In this document: positions 21,417 to 31,828 of the stretch, piece by piece
Numbering within the stretch: the stretch's first letter is position 1
How the letters are laid out: every line of letters begins with the position of its first letter
Origin: Entamoeba invadens IP1
Lineage: Eukaryota; Evosea; Mastigamoebida; Endamoebidae
Assembly (NCBI RefSeq): GCF_000330505.1
Contig: NW_004443692.1
Span: 326,688-385,201 of the forward strand
Length of the DNA stretch: 58,514 nt
Reading direction: 5' to 3'
The notes under the pieces: generated by a model
Told to the model about the DNA's origin: nothing
Database searches by the model: none
The model's input: only the letters and a program-made list of their open reading frames with translations
Made by a program: the position numbers and the translations under genes

Positions 21417-22280
21417 TTAGATGATTTCGTCTTTAATTTCTTTGATAAGTGATTCAATGAACTCTTCATTCATAACCTCAAACTTTTTCTTCTCAACAGT
21501 AACAAGCGCGACCTCGACGTTTTTCGCAGATAACTTTTCCTCCATGACCTGTTTAAGCGTGGAAAGTGCCAACACCTCCGCCTCTCTAAGGGTCATCTCC
21601 TTTTTATACTTCTCGTGTAAGATGCTCTGTGCGGCCTCCGTCCCGGCTCCAGTAGCCTTCGCGTAAAATTCCAAGAACATTCCACTTGGATCTGTTTGGA
21701 ACAGTCTTGGCCCTGTTTCGTCGACACCTGCTACCAACAAGGCGACGCCAAATGGTCGACTCATCATCTTTTTCTTTCCAGACCCCTCACCAAATCTCAG
21801 TGACAAATCGCTGATTGCTTGAGACACGACCTCGACGTTAATTGGTTCGTCATACATGAATCGATGGTTTTGTGCCTCAAGACGAGCGTTGTCGATTAAC
21901 GTCCTTGCGTCGGCTGTTAAACCGCTCACTGCGGCTCCGATATGATCATCTATTTCAATAATCTTCTCAATGGAGCTGCTGATCATTAATGGTGACGAAA
22001 TTCTCTTCTCGACAGCAATAACAACACCCTCGTTGGTTCTGATACCGACAACAGTCGACCCAAGTTTCATAGCCTCGGTAGCGTACTCCACTTGGAACAA
22101 TCGTCCTTCAGAAGAAAACGTGTTCACTCCGTGGTCGTTCTCATTTCTATTATTTTAGTTTTTTCGTGGTTTAAGTATCGTTGAAATGAGAGATAGAGTT
22201 GCACAAGATTGCGTGTGTGGAAAGAACGTCACAAGAACAACAAAATAAAAAAATAAAAAAACAAACTTTGTCATAAACAT
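21417..22280 (-). CDS. PSMA5: Proteasome subunit alpha5, two exons
   Basis: Exon 1 is only 14 bases (22280-22267, MFMTK) and exon 2 is 22146-21417. The 120-base intron starts GTTTGT and ends ATAG and joins in phase 2, giving 247 residues against 241 in human. The joined start, [20 protein letters not shown], matches the alpha5 N terminus ([20 protein letters not shown]) residue for residue in pattern, which confirms both intron and start. The body has [37 protein letters not shown] and LKQVMEEKL, all alpha5 features. It forms part of the outer ring of the 20S proteasome, which gates substrate entry. Nothing is missing. Confidence 0.96.
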
Positions 22281-22539
22281 GGCTACTTCTTTGTAATTTT
22301 TAAGTTTTCTTTTGAGGTTTTTTTATTTTTTCTTTTTGATTTATTATTATAACATGGGTCTTAAATTAATAATTATACTATAAAATCCTTCTCTTTTTTT
22401 TGAAGTTTTAGATTTTGGGAAAACTTAAAAATAAATTGTACAGTAAAAACTTATCAAATATCGACGACTCGAAACTGTGGAGCTTATGATGAAAACAAGA
22501 ATATGGTCAAAATTATACCGACAATCAATTTGGGTAACT

Positions 22540-23049
22540 TCATTTTTTGGCATCGCCATCCACATCGAAAATATCATCAAGCTCCTCTTTTTTTTCTTCT
22601 TTTATTTTTTCGTTTTGTGAATTTCTCTCTTCTTCGTCCTTTTCAATCTCCTCAATGTTCTCCGTTCCAACCTCTTCGTTGTTTTCTCCTTCAAAATTGA
22701 GTTCCTCCTCTTCCATTCGTTCCAAACCTTCGTTATTCCTCAACCAATCAACAATTATTTCGTTTTTGCCAAGTCTGTAAAACTGCGAAAGAATTTCTTC
22801 GAATGGAATTCCGGGTCTGACTGACCGTGCCCATGCTTTATACAAGTCTAGTAAATTTTCTATATTTTTCATTGGATCTGTGTTTTGGTCCACAAGAAAA
22901 TTATCTATAAGTTTTTTTAGTCGAGGAAGACCAGTCATCTCATCCATCAAATCTCCAACCTCAACTTTCGTTTTGACTCGTGTTGAAATTTTTTGTTGTT
23001 GACTTTGACTTTGGTTTTGTGTTTGGTTTTCTTCTTCTTGTGTTTCCAT
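22540..23049 (-). CDS. TIPIN: Tipin/Swi3/Csm3-like replication fork protection protein
   Basis: From ATG 23049 the frame gives 169 residues. Residues about 35-110 match the Swi3 domain: a GLPRLKKLIDNFL helix, a central LLDLYKAWARSV, then PGIPFEEILSQFYRLG, the pattern WAxxxxPxxxFxxxxxxxxxLG shared by Tipin, Swi3 and Csm3. A Q-rich N terminus precedes it, and a very acidic Glu-rich tail ends DDIFDVDGD. In other eukaryotes the protein pairs with Timeless/Tof1 and stabilises stalled replication forks, feeding the S-phase checkpoint. Rad1 of the checkpoint clamp is encoded 20 kb away in this window. No Timeless partner is present here. The protein is shorter than human Tipin (301). Assignment is by eye; similarity is modest. 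Confidence 0.7.
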   Translation of the reverse strand: METQEEENQTQNQSQSQQQKISTRVKTKVEVGDLMDEMTGLPRLKKLIDNFLVDQNTDPMKNIENLLDLYKAWARSVRPGIPFEEILSQFYRLGKNEIIVDWLRNNEGLERMEEEELNFEGENNEEVGTENIEEIEKDEEERNSQNEKIKEEKKEELDDIFDVDGDAKK

Positions 23050-23116
23050 TCCTTTCACTTTTTTAAAGTTCAAAAAATATTATTTTATTGTTAGAATATT
23101 TATTATAATTATAATT

Positions 23117-23177
23117 TTAATTATTAATTATTAATTATTAATTATTAATTATATTTATTAATTATATTTATTAATAA
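23117..23177. repeat. Short AT tandem arrays
   Basis: About five copies of a 7-base ATTAATT unit, followed by two copies of a 13-base ATATTTATTAATT unit. Such low-complexity tracts are common between genes here; it lies in the divergent promoter region of the Tipin-like and TPR genes. Confidence 0.75.
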
Positions 23178-23331
23178 CATAAAAAAAATAATAATTATAA
23201 TTTATGTTATATTCTAATAAAATAGTAATTGATATTTTCTAGTTTCAGTGTAGTTTCTATTAAATAGAATTAGTTAAATTTACTATTTATAAAAATTACT
23301 TGTAACAAATTAAGAAAAGAACTATATTATT

Positions 23332-24873
23332 ATGTCTGGCATCATCTCCTCCATCAATCGCTATTTATCAAACAATTTGGTTGATTGTGCTTATAAACTT
23401 TCTCGTTTTGTTTATAATCAAACGCCAACTCCCGACCTTCGTTTGTTATATGGACAATGTTTATATCGAACTCATCGATACGATGAATGTCGTGTTCTCT
23501 TATCGCCTATGACTCAAACGGAGCAAACCGTCAACTTGTTATCGCTGTGTTGTATCGAAACAAAGAATTATGCGACAGGGATTTCAAGTTTATCGCAATA
23601 CATTTTGTCGCATCAATTTCCCATTTTATACTTTTTACTTGGTGAAATGCACTTTGCACTTTTCCATCGCAACGAAGCACTCAAATGTTATCAACTTGCA
23701 TTGTCACTTGACTCTAATCTTCTCTCAGCACATCTCAGGGTCATCGAATTGGGCGAACCAATATACAAATCAGTCGTTTCAAAAAAGTCGACGACAACGC
23801 CGTCAGACACCTTCCCGCGTCGACGACTTTTCCAGTCCGAAATTTCATCGCAACAAACCGACAACAATTCGTTGGAACTGTTAAACGTGTTACTCCAATT
23901 AACTTCCGTAGTGGAGAAATGTGATTCGGTCTCGTCGTCTAAGTTAATTAAAGGCGACTTTGCGTGTTGTCTGATGACTCTCGACGGGATGGCCCTTGCC
24001 GCTCAAATCACTTTTCACGAACACAACTACCCCGTAACCGTCGCTATATGTCGGGAAGCCATTAAGAAGTACCCACAAGCAAATTTGATATACCCAATAT
24101 ATGCAGAGACTCTCTACTTGACAAAAAACGCTAAGGAACTTCATGCACTTGCGATGAAAGCGGCCAACAATAAATGTCTGAAGGAAAATTGGACGACACT
24201 TGGGTTTGAGGCTTTACTGTTGAATAAGACGGAAGACGCTGTGAAGTGTTTTGAGAAGGCTCAAGACCTTGAAAAGAGTGTGTTTAATGTTGTTTGTCTT
24301 GGCAAATCTTTGATGGAAGATAAACAACAGGAGGACGCACTGAAGTGCTTTAGAAGTGCCGTGACGTTAAACCCTAAAAGTGTAACGGGGTGGTGTTATA
24401 TAGCAAAGGCCAGTTTATCTTTAAAAATGATGGACGAAGCATTGAAAGCTGGCGAGACTGCAATCAGTATAGAAACAACGGTAGACAGTTTAATGGTGAA
24501 TGTCATTATTTTGATGAAGGTGAAGGACTTTGAAAAGGCTTTGAAATACTTAGAAGAGCTTCTTAAGATGAATAAAAGTGTTGAAATAGAATTGAGACAT
24601 GTAGCCGTCTTAGATGCTTTAGGAAAACCCAAAGAAGCTTTTGAAGAAGTGAAAAAGCTTCGTGAGAAGAATATGAATGAGGTCTTAGTGAGAATAGTGT
24701 ATGCGCGAATACTCAAGAAGATGGGATTAAGCCAGTTGGCTATTGAGGAATACACAACACTGAAAAGTATGTTCCCTAAGAGCGCAAGCGCAATTCAGAA
24801 CGAGATGGATAGACTTGGGAAAGGAAATATAGGTGAGGAAGTCATCGTCTTTCCGGAGTGGATTGGGTATTAG
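23332..24873 (+). CDS. TPR protein, APC7-like subunit of the anaphase-promoting complex
   Basis: The intact frame from ATG 23332 gives 513 residues without introns. Almost the whole chain is tetratricopeptide repeats, the clearest from about residue 275 to 480 (DAVKCFEKAQDL, DALKCFRSAVTLNP, FEKALKYLEELLKMN). The order of repeats, the non-repeat insert around residues 145-200 and the total length resemble APC7 (565 residues in human); the segment IYAETLYLTKNAKELHALA is also reminiscent of other APC/C TPR subunits (APC8, Cdc27). In the APC/C such proteins form the superhelical arm that holds coactivators and other subunits. I cannot exclude a different TPR scaffold. No catalytic residues are expected. 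GAACT lies just before the ATG as a possible GAAC core element. Confidence 0.55.
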   Translation: MSGIISSINRYLSNNLVDCAYKLSRFVYNQTPTPDLRLLYGQCLYRTHRYDECRVLLSPMTQTEQTVNLLSLCCIETKNYATGISSLSQYILSHQFPILYFLLGEMHFALFHRNEALKCYQLALSLDSNLLSAHLRVIELGEPIYKSVVSKKSTTTPSDTFPRRRLFQSEISSQQTDNNSLELLNVLLQLTSVVEKCDSVSSSKLIKGDFACCLMTLDGMALAAQITFHEHNYPVTVAICREAIKKYPQANLIYPIYAETLYLTKNAKELHALAMKAANNKCLKENWTTLGFEALLLNKTEDAVKCFEKAQDLEKSVFNVVCLGKSLMEDKQQEDALKCFRSAVTLNPKSVTGWCYIAKASLSLKMMDEALKAGETAISIETTVDSLMVNVIILMKVKDFEKALKYLEELLKMNKSVEIELRHVAVLDALGKPKEAFEEVKKLREKNMNEVLVRIVYARILKKMGLSQLAIEEYTTLKSMFPKSASAIQNEMDRLGKGNIGEEVIVFPEWIGY

Positions 24874-24985
24874 TAATAAGTGAATTCTATAGTTACAAAT
24901 TATAATAAAACGATATTATATTATAGTTAATTCATTTGAAAAATAAAAAGCCGATAAGAACTGTTAGATCTAATTTGCTAAGAAA

Positions 24986-27520
24986 ATGAAAACATTTAAA
25001 GACAACGTGAAGTCGTCAATTAAATTAAAAGCACTCATTCGGGTTGTTAAGAACTGCAAAACAGCAGAAGAGGAGAGAAAGGTGATTACACGGGAATGCG
25101 CTGACATTCGAATGACTATGCCCGACCAGAAATTTAAGAATCGGAATGTCATGAAACTGATCTATTTGGACCTTTTGGGATATAACACACAATTTGCACA
25201 AATCGAGTGCTTAGCACTGATATCGTCCGATGTGTTCCAAACGAAAAGAATTGGATATTTGGCATTGGGACTTCTCTTGGATGAGACTCAAGAAACTTTG
25301 ACTCTTGTGATCAATCACCTCCAGAAAGACCTTCAAAGCGATAACTCTAATATCGTGGAATTGGCACTGACAACCATCGCTAACATTGGAAGTGAAGAAG
25401 TCTGCCAAGTAGTTTCTCCGTACGTCGTCAAAACATTTAACTCGAAAGACAGAAACACTTTAAAGAAGTCTGTTGCCGCTGCTTTACGAATTGTTCGAAA
25501 GTGTCCTGATTTGGGGGAACAATACATCAACCCCGTGTTAAATATGCTGAAATATACAGATGGCGAGTTCATGTTGGGAGCAACGTGTTTAGCTGAGGAA
25601 ATTGTGAAAACTCCGAATAACAAAATTTCCCTTATTAATGTTATTCCAACATTGGTCACCATTTTACATAAAAATTTCAAAGGAACTTTTACGGATGTTG
25701 GAAGTCAGGGGTTTGTGTGTTGCAATTTGATCAAACTTTTGGAGAAGTTGGTCGTCGAGAAACACATTTTGGGGTTTGAGGAGATCATTGGAGAAATATT
25801 TGTGAGTATTCCCCATAGCGCAATTGGCATTGCTGTTGGTCTCACTGCGACAAAAAGCGTGTTCAAGATACAATGTGATGAAATTTTGAAAGAAATGGCG
25901 ATAAATTATTTGAAAAGAATGGTGTGTTCTGATGAGAGCAATTCGAGGTATTGTTCATTGCGACAAATTGAAGAAATCATTGATGAGCACAAAGATAAAT
26001 TGGGTGACATGTTACCTCGTCTCTTGTTGTTGTTACAAGACGAAGACACCAACATTCAAAAATTGTGTTTGAGAATAGTGACGAAATTGGCTACACCAGA
26101 GAACGTCAAAGAAATTGTTCAAAGTTTGATTTTGTCATTAGGTGAAGACGAGGGGTACACAAAAGAAGCTTCAAAGAAAGTGAGCGAGTTGATAGAAATT
26201 GTGAGTGCAGATGAGATGTGGAAATTCGATTGTTTATTGGACAGCGCAATGCAATGTGGAGAGTTTTTGGATGATAGTATTACGGAGAAAATGATCAGTT
26301 TGGTGCAGGCGTCAAATATTCAAACCTTTGCGACAACAAAATTATTTGCAATTATTCAAAAGTCGCCCGGTGCGGTAAAACGGGCGACCATTTGGTGTGC
26401 TGGCGAATATTTTGATCTTCTCAAAGAGGTCATACCAGAAGTTAAAATCATAGAAGAGATCATGAAAAGTGAATGCGATGAAATGACTGTAATTGTTGCG
26501 TTACTAAAAATAGCATCACGACATTCCGAGCTTGTCAGAAACTGTGTCAAAAATTACGTGTGGAAATACAAAGGTGGTCATTCGATATTAGTCAATCAAC
26601 TCTGTTCCGAACTTGAAAATATTTGTAGTGGAAATGTTACTGAAAGTTGGGGTAGAATGCCAGTGCTGAAACCAAGAGAAAAATATGTCGAGAAAAAGGT
26701 TTTAATTTCGTTAAAAGATGAAAAAGAAACAAAAAACAGTGATATTTTGAATTTAGAGAAAACACATCCCATTGCGACAAAAACTGTAAAATTCCAAAAT
26801 GAAAATGACGTTGCGATAAAAGTTGATGAAACTAAAAATGTGCCAAAAAGTGAAGATATTTTAGAGATATTTAACATGGCGAAAAACACGCAAAATTTGA
26901 GGAAAAGCACTGGGTCAAAGTACGACATTTTAAGTTTGTTGGACGACAAGGACATTCAAAAATCACATAGTGAAGCAATGACTCCTGTTTTCGATTTAGT
27001 TGGAGATACTCAAAAAGTCAAAGAGCCACCCAATCTTTCAACAGAACAAACTATACCAATAGTACAAGAAACAAAAAATGAAACTATACTTCCTGAACCA
27101 CAAAACGAAACGACTCAACCAGAAACGAAATCTGAAGAAGATGATTTTGAGTTTACTGATTACGTTGCGCCCGTAGTGAAAGAAAGACGTGTTGAGGTAT
27201 TCTCAAACGAAAATGTCGGAATGGCGTTTAGTATAAAACGAAGTGGGAATGGGTATCAAGTTGTTGCACTCTTTTCTAACAAAACAAATGAAAATATTTT
27301 GAATTTACAAATGAGAGTTGCCGCTCCACGAGGTATTTCTATTGATATTCAACCACCAGATGAAGAAATTTTAAAAGCAAATACTACAGATGGATTTACT
27401 CAAGTGTTCACAACAAATGGAAGTGTCAACGGAAATGTTCCTGTGAAGGCAAAAGTCGAATACTCGTTCGGAGGAAAGGTCGTCACGTTCCAAACAACAC
27501 CAGTCATTCTTAACGAGTAA
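24986..27520 (+). CDS. AP1G: AP-1 complex gamma-adaptin
   Basis: An intact frame of 844 residues, intronless. The N-terminal adaptin solenoid starts IKLKALIRVVKNCKTAEEER and continues with RNVMKLIYLDLLGYNTQFAQ and KRIGYLALGLLLDE, which match gamma-adaptin rather than alpha or beta. The trunk ends near residue 560. A hinge of about 170 residues contains ILSLLDDKD, fitting the clathrin box pattern LxLLD. The last 115 residues form the gamma ear (VGMAFSIKRSGNGYQV through KVVTFQTTPVIL). AP-1 sorts cargo between trans-Golgi and endosomes with clathrin, in the same traffic routes as the Rab11-like GTPase. Length agrees with human AP1G1 (822). Nothing is broken. Confidence 0.95.
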   Translation: MKTFKDNVKSSIKLKALIRVVKNCKTAEEERKVITRECADIRMTMPDQKFKNRNVMKLIYLDLLGYNTQFAQIECLALISSDVFQTKRIGYLALGLLLDETQETLTLVINHLQKDLQSDNSNIVELALTTIANIGSEEVCQVVSPYVVKTFNSKDRNTLKKSVAAALRIVRKCPDLGEQYINPVLNMLKYTDGEFMLGATCLAEEIVKTPNNKISLINVIPTLVTILHKNFKGTFTDVGSQGFVCCNLIKLLEKLVVEKHILGFEEIIGEIFVSIPHSAIGIAVGLTATKSVFKIQCDEILKEMAINYLKRMVCSDESNSRYCSLRQIEEIIDEHKDKLGDMLPRLLLLLQDEDTNIQKLCLRIVTKLATPENVKEIVQSLILSLGEDEGYTKEASKKVSELIEIVSADEMWKFDCLLDSAMQCGEFLDDSITEKMISLVQASNIQTFATTKLFAIIQKSPGAVKRATIWCAGEYFDLLKEVIPEVKIIEEIMKSECDEMTVIVALLKIASRHSELVRNCVKNYVWKYKGGHSILVNQLCSELENICSGNVTESWGRMPVLKPREKYVEKKVLISLKDEKETKNSDILNLEKTHPIATKTVKFQNENDVAIKVDETKNVPKSEDILEIFNMAKNTQNLRKSTGSKYDILSLLDDKDIQKSHSEAMTPVFDLVGDTQKVKEPPNLSTEQTIPIVQETKNETILPEPQNETTQPETKSEEDDFEFTDYVAPVVKERRVEVFSNENVGMAFSIKRSGNGYQVVALFSNKTNENILNLQMRVAAPRGISIDIQPPDEEILKANTTDGFTQVFTTNGSVNGNVPVKAKVEYSFGGKVVTFQTTPVILNE

Positions 27521-27759
27521 TCCATTTTCGTTCCATTTTTCCAAGTTTATACTTTTTGTAGGTTATCTTACTATTGTATATAGTATCTCATTATTTTTGT
27601 GCAAAACGAAAAACCTCAACCCCAGAAAAACTCAAAATATAATTATAATTAAAATACAATTAAAATACAATTAAAAATAAACAATTTCAATCCGAAATCT
27701 TGATTTCAAAAATGGAACGGTTCATATAATACAAAACTATATAATTAGTTGGTCATTCG

Positions 27760-29007
27760 ATGCTTTCACGTCGTGATAAATTTAACTATGGAAACATATA
27801 TCACATTTTAGTCGACCGCTTTAGTGGCGACACCGAAACCACGTTAGAGAACAAGCAAAACTCAAATGACTTTTTAGGGGGTACTCTTCGTGGTATAACA
27901 AGTCGAATGAAGTACTTAAAATTACTTGGGACCACAACGATCTTTTTATCTCCGATTTACCAGAATCATACAAAGGCTACAGAACAATACCAACCATATC
28001 ACGGTTACCATATCGTTAATTTCAGCGAGGTAGATAGTAGATTTGGTACTAAAGAAGACTTCTCAGCGTTATGTAGAGCAGCACATGATAATGGGATTTC
28101 GGTCTTACTTGATGTTGTTCCGAATCACGTGTCTTGCTATCATCCTTGGGTCGTTGACGCAAATAACAATATCAACAAAGAGTACCTCGAGTGGTACTCC
28201 GACGGGACTCCTCAACACTTTTTAGACTGTCAAGAGCTCTGGAAAATTAACGCTGGAAATCCGGTAGTCAAGAACGCGCTGTTCAATGCGTTTTTGGAGT
28301 TCTTCGAACTTGGCGCAGACGACTTCCGAGTCGATCACGCGATTGGGATGACGCGGAGTTTCTTCAAAGAGTTGCGGAATGTTTTGAGAGAGCGCGCAAA
28401 GGCTTTAAATCGGCCAAGACCACTCTTAATAGGAGAAGTCTGGTTTGGGGGATGTGAGTATCGAATACTTGAAACGATTCGAATGCCAATGAAAGGGATG
28501 TTGTGGTGGATCTCATATTTTGGGTTTGATGGAATATGCCAAGAATTGTCACAGATGATGTATATAGGTGCTTTAGATGGAGTGTTAGATATCCGTGGAT
28601 GTATGATGATAAGAAGTTATGTATTGAATGAAGGAATGTATAGATATACTCCACTCTGGATCTTTAAAATAATGATGTGGTTAAGAAAACTGCTCTATCC
28701 AAGATCGTATTTATCGGGACTATTTGTTGATAACCATGATGTCGACAGAATCATGTACACTATGGGAGGGGATGTCAAAAAGGTCAAGAAGGCTTTCGAG
28801 TTTGTCAGAAATGACTCGGAACCTATGATCGTGTATTATGGCACAGAAATTGGAATGTCACAAGTCGCATCGAAAACACAAATCGGGGACATCGCTATGA
28901 GAGCACCAATGAATTGGTCACTCACGAAAAATTATGGACAGAGCGAAATGTTCGATTTCATGCAAACTTGCTGGATGGAGAGAAAGGAAAAGGCTAGAAG
29001 TAATTAA
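27760..29007 (+). CDS. GH13 alpha-amylase-type glycoside hydrolase
   Basis: An intronless frame of 415 residues. The N-terminal strand NIYHILVDRFSGD and the GGTLRGITSRMKYLKLLG helix are typical of GH13 amylases. Conserved regions follow in order: LLDVVPNHV (region I), DDFRVDHAIG with the Asp nucleophile (II), LLIGEVWF with the acid/base Glu (III), and FVDNHDVDR with the transition-state Asp (IV). All three catalytic acids are present. There is no signal peptide, so a cytosolic enzyme acting on glycogen or maltodextrins is likely. The chain stops soon after the barrel; the usual C-terminal beta domain is missing or very short. Similarity in layout to bacterial amylases suggests old lateral transfer, but this cannot be tested by eye. 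Confidence 0.88.
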   Translation: MLSRRDKFNYGNIYHILVDRFSGDTETTLENKQNSNDFLGGTLRGITSRMKYLKLLGTTTIFLSPIYQNHTKATEQYQPYHGYHIVNFSEVDSRFGTKEDFSALCRAAHDNGISVLLDVVPNHVSCYHPWVVDANNNINKEYLEWYSDGTPQHFLDCQELWKINAGNPVVKNALFNAFLEFFELGADDFRVDHAIGMTRSFFKELRNVLRERAKALNRPRPLLIGEVWFGGCEYRILETIRMPMKGMLWWISYFGFDGICQELSQMMYIGALDGVLDIRGCMMIRSYVLNEGMYRYTPLWIFKIMMWLRKLLYPRSYLSGLFVDNHDVDRIMYTMGGDVKKVKKAFEFVRNDSEPMIVYYGTEIGMSQVASKTQIGDIAMRAPMNWSLTKNYGQSEMFDFMQTCWMERKEKARSN

Positions 29008-29379
29008 TTTAATAATTCTTTTATGTTTACATTAGTTATAATATAATTTACTATCGAACAGGGTCGCCGTTTTGATACTTTTTGGCTCGTTGAGGTTTGG
29101 ATTAATTGGCAATTTAATAATTTCTGTGGATTAAAATATTAAATAATACATAATAATCAAATTGCCTATTAAACCAGTTTTGATTGAGAAAAAAATAAAA
29201 TTACACATTTTTGGGATTTATAGATAAACTTTTCCCAAAAAATCATTTTATAAAAAAAATATTTAAAGTTCCCATTATTACAATTTGAAAAATAAAAACA
29301 CAATTAAAGAAAAATTACCTTTTCATAATAAACACGCACAATCAAACATTTATTTCAAAAATAAAATAAATGGGAATAT
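29008..29379. other. AT-rich intergenic region next to the hAT remnant
   Basis: CAGGGTCGCCGTTTTGATA near 29059-29077 has the look of a hAT terminus, but I find no inverse copy beyond 31828, so no element end is called. Nothing else seen. Confidence 0.4.
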
Positions 29380-31828
29380 TTAAAAATAAACGGCGAAACG
29401 ATAAAAATGGTAAACAAAAAAACAACAACTTTTCATAATCAATTCAGCTAATTTATCAAATTGGGGCGTAAGTGCTGTATTTGCTATGATCATCATTGCC
29501 CTCAATATATCATCTGACAGTTGGCTTCTGAAATTGGTTTTTATTAAAGAACGTGCGGAAAATCCTTGTTCACATGAATATGAAGTCATAAACAACGACA
29601 AAGATCTTGATGCTAAAATGGAGAGTCTTGGATAATTAACAATAAATGTTTGTTTGAGGTATTCATCGTTGAATATCTCATTTATTGACATTCTAATGGT
29701 GTAATAACAATCGGGATGTGTCATTGGATTATAAATATGTTGTTTTAATCGTTCAGTAGAACCAATTATTTCACTTTCAACTGGTTGTTTTTTCCACAAC
29801 AGGTTCGGTTTGTGGTCTGACAACGATCTTTTTAAAAAACATTTTATCACAAGAAAAAAGTTCAACTTCGTTTTTTATTTCGTAATTGTGTTCATTGACA
29901 AAAAGTTGAGTAATGCACGTCATATTAAGGAAGTCGTCCATAAACAAAAGTTGATCTATTTCAATAAACCTTGAAGCCAACTGTTCTTTCATAGTTATAA
30001 TAGCTGCAAGATGTATAGGAATAGTAACTTCTATTTTGTTTTTTGTTACAAATGCGTTTGCAGTTGGAAGTAACGAATAATCATTGTTGCGCAGTGAGTT
30101 TTCAATTTGGTCAACTTTGGCCCTCAGACCTTTATTAGTACAATATAGTAGTGGATATTCTCATCTTTCTTTTGAAGTCGCAAGTTAACATTATTAAATA
30201 TTGTTGTCAAATCGCGCAAAACACACAAATCAAACAAAAAATACTTGTTCGATATTGCCCATAACAAATAATCACATAAAGTCTCATCGCGTGTCACTCG
30301 TTTTCTTTCTTCAACTTCTCGAAATTCTGGTGTTCTTTCGGGGCAATTTGGATCGACTGGAGTTGGAAGTAAAACTATACTTTTTGATTTAATAATTTTT
30401 AGTTGTTTTTCAATTTTTCCAGTTTTATTGACGTTTTCATTTTGAATTTTTATTAAGTTTTTAACTCCAAACCTAATAGATTTATACCCATCTTTTTCTC
30501 CCACATTTTCCTTTTTTGTGTTGTCATTTTGTTTCATTTTAAAGTTTATACTTTCTTCTTCTAGAACAATTAAATTAATTTTTTCAATGTTTAATTTGAC
30601 ATCCTGGTTAAGATCTTCTGTTTTTAGATACTTGTGTTTTTCACTCAATTTAATTTGCAAAGAATCAATACAAACAGTTGAAAGTACCAATACAATTTCA
30701 GGTAAAACAAATAACAAACGAGTGAAACTTTTTTCGTTTGAAAACCAACGTATATCAATGTTTTTTTAAAGACCTTTCATGTTTTTTGATTTAAGTAATT
30801 CTTTTAATTTATCTCTTGCTGTCGCACTTTTTCTAACTGCAGTAATGATTTTAAATATTACAGTGGCAATTGTGTGGAATTCTTCAATTTTTGAAAGATC
30901 GGAAACACCAAGAATACCTCCATCTTTAGCTCGTATCTTTCTTTCTTTCCTTTTTTTCTTTTGTAGTTTCTGTTATCATACTTTTGGCACATAATGCTTC
31001 TTGGTGAATAAAACATTTAATAAGATTTATTTCGTTGATTTCACATGCAACTAAACATGATCTTTTTATCCCCTCACTACAAACCACAAGTGCACCATTA
31101 TATTTACCAAAGTTTGAAGCGCAAGAGTATCCCGTCAAACCCGCAATTTTGTTTAAGTCAATATATTTATGAAGGATATATAATATTTGTTTTGCAATTA
31201 TTTCACCAGATTTTTCCCAACATTTTTGAAAGTCCAAAATTGACATGTTGATGTTAACCTTTACATCGGTGTATCTTACAAATAATATAATATAATCATC
31301 ACCTCCCCAATCCGTTGTGGTATCCACACAAAAAGAAGTGGCGATACGCGTTGACAACACGTTCCTCATCATTTCATCCAAATTATTTCCAATTAAAAGG
31401 GTTCTTTCTGCGAGAGTTGTTTTAGATAGAGGAGTTGAATTGTGTTGGTCTTTATCTTTGAGTTGTTTTGCGATTACTTTTCCGACAGCGAGAGGAAGAA
31501 ATTTTTTGCTTAAATCAAAAGCACATTTGAATGAACGTTTTATTTTTTCGGTTGTACTTCCATTGTTTTTGTTTGTTTGGTACACCTTTTTATAGAGTTC
31601 GTTTATTTTGTTCATGACAATTTCAGAAGCCTGTGGACGACCATGACTCCAGAAGTGTCTGGTACAGTCCCATTTTACTTTTGCATCTACTTCATGTGAA
31701 TATCCACAGAGTATGCACGAACAATTCTTACCATCTAAAAAGAAGAAAAATTTTCTCGTGTACACTTCGTCAAATTCAGAATTTTTTTCTGTATCGGTGT
31801 AACAAAATTCTTTTTGTGACTTTAACAT
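29380..31828 (-). pseudogene. hAT transposase with BED finger, decayed
   Basis: From ATG 31828 leftwards: a BED-type finger (CSCILCGYSHE then CTRHFWSHG), the catalytic-domain start with FCVDTTTDWGG, and CFIHQEALCAKS, which is the CxxH..LA.K segment of ZBED/SCAN-type hAT proteins. Beyond 30950 the frame changes several times. The pieces are still readable: WFSNEKSFTRLL for RWLSRGKVL, then LTTIFNNVNLRLQKKDENI, and finally the hAT dimerisation region YPRLSILASRSLSLFMTSYSCEQGFSA. Frameshifts and stops near 30950, 30770, 30120 and 29850 make it non-functional. Order and content are complete, so it is a fairly young wreck. No terminal repeats or 8-base target duplication were found. Confidence 0.8.

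Noticed and set aside
29059..29077. Possible hAT terminus CAGGGTCGCCG
   Set aside because: No inverse partner was found on the far side of the hAT remnant.
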